Of a stretch of 64,000 nucleotides of DNA, positions 60,645 through 64,000 are shown in pieces. Location of the stretch: assembly GCA_017555905.1 (NCBI GenBank), contig JAFZFP010000016.1:1-64000 (forward strand), given 5' to 3'. The notes under the pieces were generated by a model, which was given only the letters and a program-made list of their open reading frames with translations, was not told the DNA's origin and searched no databases. How positions within the stretch are numbered: the stretch's first letter is position 1; every line of letters starts with the position of its first letter. Origin of the DNA: Alistipes sp. (GTDB lineage: Bacteria > Bacteroidota > Bacteroidia > Bacteroidales > Rikenellaceae). The position numbers and the translations under genes were made by a program.

Positions 60645-61403
60645 ATGGCACTAAAGACCGCAGAGAGGGTTTCACGTGAGGTCAGCGACAACTACGTCTT
60701 TCAGCGCTCACGCCTTGCATACGTAGAGGCATCTAAGTTGGTTTCGGGGCAGGTTCTCGAGATCGGCACAGGCACGGGCTATGGCGTAGATATCATCGCA
60801 CCCTGCGTGGAGAGGTTTGTAACCATCGACAAGACCCGCTCTGAGGATTTGGGCATAATGCCCGAAAACGTAACCTTCAAGGAGGCTTGCGTACCTCCTC
60901 TCCCATTCGACGACGAGAGTTTCGACTATGTTGTATCGTTCCAAGTGATTGAACATATACGCAAGGATAGAGAGTTTGTCAAAGAGGTACACCGAGTGCT
61001 AAAGCCTGGGGGCAAGTTTATAGTTAGCACCCCAAATAGACCGATGTCCATAACTCGCAACCCTTGGCACGTGAGGGAGTACACTATTGCGGAGTTTAGC
61101 AAGTTGTTCGATGGCTTTACCGAGGTAGAGGCTCGAGGTGTGGAGGGTAACAAACGAGTGTGGGAGTACTACACCAAAAACCGAGAGTCGGTAAATCGCA
61201 TTATGCGCTTCGACATATTGCGTATGCAGTGGTGGTTGCCACGTTGGATATTACAGATACCATACGACATCCTCAACCGCATAAATCGTCGTCGTCTGCA
61301 CAACCAAAACAGAGACCTAACCGAGGGTATTGCGATGAGCGACTACGCCCTCACAGCGGCACACGAGCGCTGTTTTGACCTCTTCTATATAGTTACAAAG
61401 TGA
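60645..61403 (+). CDS. Class I SAM-dependent methyltransferase
   Basis: A 252-aa methyltransferase of the Methyltransf_11 type. SAM motif I is VLEIGTGTGYGVDIIAPCVE (about residue 35), followed by VPPLPFDDESFDYVVSFQVI and the HRVLKPGGKFIVSTPNRPMS motif. The last 90 residues have no clear domain. The substrate is unknown; quinone or lipid methylation is common in this family. Its stop overlaps the start of the nitrilase gene. Confidence 0.88.
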   Translation: MALKTAERVSREVSDNYVFQRSRLAYVEASKLVSGQVLEIGTGTGYGVDIIAPCVERFVTIDKTRSEDLGIMPENVTFKEACVPPLPFDDESFDYVVSFQVIEHIRKDREFVKEVHRVLKPGGKFIVSTPNRPMSITRNPWHVREYTIAEFSKLFDGFTEVEARGVEGNKRVWEYYTKNRESVNRIMRFDILRMQWWLPRWILQIPYDILNRINRRRLHNQNRDLTEGIAMSDYALTAAHERCFDLFYIVTK

Positions 61404-62158
61404 TGAAACAGCGTATTGCCATAGTACAACGAGACATCATCTGGCGAGATGTCGAAGCCAACCTCAAGGCCTTGGAGAAGATATTCCAGAGCATTGAGGC
61501 AGACGTCATCGTGCTATCCGAGATGTTTCAGACGGGCTTCGTCGTCGAGCCTAAGGAGATTGCCGACGATGGCACTACCCTACGCTGGATGCAACATATA
61601 GCCCAAAAGTTCGATACAGCCATTGTTGGCTCAGTGGCAACGAGCGTGGAGGGTAAATACTACAACCGTCTCTACTTCGTTATGCCCGACGGCAAGGTGG
61701 AGTGGTACGACAAACACCACCTCTTCAGCATTGGTGGCGAGGCCGAGCGATATACAGCAGGCTCGGAGCGCAAAGTGGTACACTGGCGAGGTATCGACTA
61801 CCTCTTAGAGATATGCTACGACCTACGCTTTCCAGTATGGAGCAGATGTCGTGGCGACTACGACGCAATAATCTACTCGGCCCTCTGGCCAAAACCACGA
61901 CGCGAAGTGTGGAAGACACTCCTTCGTGCTAGAGCGATAGAGAATCAGGCATACGTGATTGGCGTAAACCGTACGGGCGTAGAGCCAGGCCTGGAGTACA
62001 GCGGAGACTCGGCCATCATAGATTACCGAGGCTGTACTATGGTGGATATGGCAGCGAACGAGGGTGTAGAGGTTGTGGAGATAGATAGTGAGGCTCTCGT
62101 TGCCTTCAGGGCGAAGTTCAACGTGGGTCGCGATGCAGATAGTTTTAACATAGGATAA
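61403..62158 (+). CDS. Nitrilase-family amidase (omega-amidase-like)
   Basis: A 251-aa carbon-nitrogen hydrolase with the catalytic triad E40 (VLSEMFQTGF), K104 (YDKHHLFSIGGE) and C138 (EICYDLRFPVWSR). The layout and the FSIGGE motif fit YafV/Nit2-type omega-amidases, which hydrolyse alpha-ketoglutaramate and related amides. Start at the ATG 61403, overlapping the methyltransferase stop (TGATG); a GTG at 61400 is possible. The unit continues ten bases on with a permease. Confidence 0.9.
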   Translation: MKQRIAIVQRDIIWRDVEANLKALEKIFQSIEADVIVLSEMFQTGFVVEPKEIADDGTTLRWMQHIAQKFDTAIVGSVATSVEGKYYNRLYFVMPDGKVEWYDKHHLFSIGGEAERYTAGSERKVVHWRGIDYLLEICYDLRFPVWSRCRGDYDAIIYSALWPKPRREVWKTLLRARAIENQAYVIGVNRTGVEPGLEYSGDSAIIDYRGCTMVDMAANEGVEVVEIDSEALVAFRAKFNVGRDADSFNIG

Positions 62159-62168
62159 TTGAGAATAT

Positions 62169-62945
62169 ATGAGCGTAAATGAGATAGTTCTACTCCTTGG
62201 TTCTGGAATCTTGGTGGGTATCATCAACACCTTGGGTGGTGGTGGTTCGGTGATCACTATGTCACTCTTTATGGCTATGGGTATGCCTATCGCCTTGGCT
62301 AACGGTACTAATCGTATCGCCGTTCTGTTGCAGAACCTATCGGCAACAGTGGCCTTCTTGCGCAAGGGTATGCTCCACGTCAAGAGCGGATTGTTACTCT
62401 CCATCCCAGCAATCATTGGTAACATCTTCGGTGCTATGGTGGCTACGGAGGTGAGCGAGTCGGTGTTCAAAATATGCCTTAGCATAGTGCTTGCCATAAT
62501 CCTCATATACCTTATCTTAGGCAAAGATAAACAGCAAGTTACAGGTGGCCACGGCCTATCAATCAAGTGGTGGCACTACATCTGGTTCTTTATCATAGGT
62601 TTCTACGGTGGTTATATCTACATTGGTCTTGGCTTCTTGATTTTGGCCATCACCATCTGGACTATGGACCTCGACATCATCACTGCAAACGTCATCAAGG
62701 GTTTTGTGATATTCCTCTCTACCCCATTCGCCTTGGCCGTATTCGTCTATAACGGACAGGTGGAGTGGATGGCAGGTTTATTGCACGGTGCAGGTAACAT
62801 CATCGGTGCGGTGATGGCATCGCATTGGGCAATGAGTTGGGGTGTCAAGTTTGTACGTTGGTTCACCCTCGCTATCATTGTGATCTTCTTCATAGATCTT
62901 ATGGGTTGGATATCTTTACAATCGCTTCTATCGCACCTTTTATAA
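62169..62945 (+). CDS. TauE/SafE-family sulfite/sulfonate exporter-like permease
   Basis: A 258-aa membrane protein with about eight hydrophobic segments. The two halves begin [20 protein letters not shown] and [20 protein letters not shown], the repeated glycine-rich motif of the TauE/SafE (DUF81) family, which exports small sulfur or sulfonate anions. The substrate is not identifiable. It is ten bases downstream of the amidase gene and nine bases before uvrA, in a tight run of genes on the plus strand. Confidence 0.85.
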   Translation: MSVNEIVLLLGSGILVGIINTLGGGGSVITMSLFMAMGMPIALANGTNRIAVLLQNLSATVAFLRKGMLHVKSGLLLSIPAIIGNIFGAMVATEVSESVFKICLSIVLAIILIYLILGKDKQQVTGGHGLSIKWWHYIWFFIIGFYGGYIYIGLGFLILAITIWTMDLDIITANVIKGFVIFLSTPFALAVFVYNGQVEWMAGLLHGAGNIIGAVMASHWAMSWGVKFVRWFTLAIIVIFFIDLMGWISLQSLLSHLL

Positions 62946-62954
62946 CAAGAGTCT

Positions 62955-64000
62955 ATGGCAAAGAAGTCTATTGAGGTGACGGGAGCGCGTGTCCACAACC
63001 TTAAGAATGTCGATGTATCCATTCCACGTGACTCCTTGGTCGTTATCACGGGCCTCTCAGGCTCTGGAAAGTCCTCCCTGGCATTCGACACCATCTACGC
63101 CGAGGGACAGCGTCGCTATATGGAGACATTGTCGGCCTACGCACGCCAGTTTGTGGGAAATATGGAGCGACCAGATGTCGATCACATCACAGGCCTAAGT
63201 CCCGTAGTGGCTATCGAGCAGAAGACAACAAACAAGAACCCTCGTTCAACGGTGGGTACCGTCACCGAGATAAACGATTTCCTACGTCTGCTCTATGCTC
63301 GTGCCTCGAGAGCCTACTCACCACGCACGGGAGAGCCTATGGTGCGCTATAGCGACGAGCAGATTTGCAACCTTATGATTAACGGTTTCGACGGCCGTCG
63401 CGTAGCCTTCCTCGCCCCCGTAGTCAAGGGTCGCAAAGGACACTACCGCGAACTCTTCGAGACGATGCTCCGCAAGGGCTATATCTACGCTCGCATAGAT
63501 GGAGAGATACGCGAGATATCGTCGGGAATGAAACTCGACAGATACAAGATACACACTATTGATATGGTCATCGATCGCCTTGTCATTGGTGAGGCTCACC
63601 GCGACCGTATGATGACATCGCTTGGCGAGGCAATGAAGCAGGGCAACGGTACAATGATGCTCTACGACTACGGCACCGAGGGCATACGCTACTACTCGCG
63701 CAACCTTATGTGCCCCACCACGGGAGAGGCCTTCGAAGAGCCACAACCACACACCTTTTCGTTCAACTCACCCAAGGGTGCTTGTCCCTCGTGCAATGGC
63801 CTTGGTGAGCGTGCCGTCTTCGACATCCGCAAGATAATACCCGATGGGGCGCTCTCAATTCGTGAGGGCGGTATCGAGCCATTAGGTAAGTACCATAGCA
63901 ACCTCCTCTTTGCTATGATGGAGGTCTTGGGTCGTCGTTACGACTTTACTATTGACGACCCCGTAGATGATATCCCCCAGGAGGGTATGAATGCCATTCT
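62955..64000 (+). CDS. uvrA: Excinuclease ABC subunit A, N-terminal part (cut by window edge)
   Basis: DNA-damage recognition ATPase of nucleotide excision repair. The first 348 codons are present. They start [20 protein letters not shown], with Walker [21 protein letters not shown], the signature insert [20 protein letters not shown] and the zinc-finger region with [10 protein letters not shown]. At the first finger strand a Cys-Pro-Thr-Thr-Gly replaces the usual Cys-x-x-Cys, so the first zinc site may be altered in this lineage. The second ATPase half is outside the window. Confidence 0.96.
   Translation, partial: MAKKSIEVTGARVHNLKNVDVSIPRDSLVVITGLSGSGKSSLAFDTIYAEGQRRYMETLSAYARQFVGNMERPDVDHITGLSPVVAIEQKTTNKNPRSTVGTVTEINDFLRLLYARASRAYSPRTGEPMVRYSDEQICNLMINGFDGRRVAFLAPVVKGRKGHYRELFETMLRKGYIYARIDGEIREISSGMKLDRYKIHTIDMVIDRLVIGEAHRDRMMTSLGEAMKQGNGTMMLYDYGTEGIRYYSRNLMCPTTGEAFEEPQPHTFSFNSPKGACPSCNGLGERAVFDIRKIIPDGALSIREGGIEPLGKYHSNLLFAMMEVLGRRYDFTIDDPVDDIPQEGMNAI

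Noticed and set aside
62955..64000. Damaged uvrA because of a missing first-finger cysteine
   Set aside because: The reading frame and all other motifs are intact, and the same substitution may be normal in this lineage; it is noted only in the feature entry.
1..64000. tRNA genes, rRNA genes or CRISPR arrays
   Set aside because: No cloverleaf-like sequence apart from the tmRNA tRNA-like ends, no rRNA core motifs, and no regularly spaced repeats were found by eye. A tRNAscan-SE or CRISPR-finder run would settle it.

Overview
The window reads as chromosomal DNA of a Bacteroidales bacterium, most likely from Rikenellaceae/Alistipes or a close relative. This rests on gene content: Mfa-type (type V) fimbriae, BACON lipoproteins, a FeoA-FeoB fusion, an Hc1-like mini-histone, a tmRNA tag ending YALAA, and many promoters of the Bacteroidetes form TTTG-N19/20-TANNTTTG instead of -35/-10 boxes. 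The genus is inferred, not proven. No rRNA, tRNA, complete insertion sequence or CRISPR array was seen.

Layout. 1-4.2 kb: serC-serA (serine synthesis), galK, a prolyl-tRNA editing protein and an FtsE-like ATPase. 4.25-5.3 kb: ssrA (tmRNA), followed by a truncated tyrosine integrase and short repeats, the scar of an element that used the tmRNA gene as its attachment site. 5.3-15.8 kb: a seven-gene minus-strand fimbrial operon (DUF3575, DUF3868, Mfa1-like pilin, Mfa2-like anchor, three accessory/tip lipoproteins). 16.6-22 kb: rho, a pRiA4b-ORF3-like protein, miaA, mscL, a lipoprotein and an ion channel with an odd filter. 22-28.3 kb: three BACON-type surface lipoproteins, an ECF sigma factor and a 66-aa partner. 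28.3-34 kb: WYL regulator, DUF1295 membrane protein, YgbA-like/CatA-like/MsrA genes and a GH20 hexosaminidase.

34-43 kb: a RyR-domain protein beside a TIR-like/transmembrane/binding-protein fusion (the best candidate for an undescribed system), an FrhB-like/polysaccharide pyruvyl transferase pair, a PAP2 phosphatase with a nine-base homopolymer in its reading frame, a leucine-rich repeat protein, YbaK, an SDR and a HAD phosphatase. 43-44.8 kb: a LytS/LytT-type two-component system. 44.8-52 kb: a sodium-pumping methylmalonyl-CoA decarboxylase operon with the epimerase, a fourth BACON-type lipoprotein, and meaB. 52-64 kb: secreted proteins, an L,D-transpeptidase with a nearby copy of its 3' end, a zinc-less sirtuin, a dicarboxylate symporter, feoAB with its Cys-rich partner, the mini-histone, CvfB, a methyltransferase, a nitrilase-family amidase, a TauE-type permease and the start of uvrA.

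Working together: mce, mmdA, the small OadG-like subunit, the biotin carrier, mmdB and meaB belong to the succinate-to-propionate route and link carbon flow to a sodium gradient. The fimbrial operon and the BACON lipoproteins are cell-surface functions. The YgbA-CatA-MsrA set looks like a small stress operon. Both ends of the window cut through genes (serA and uvrA).
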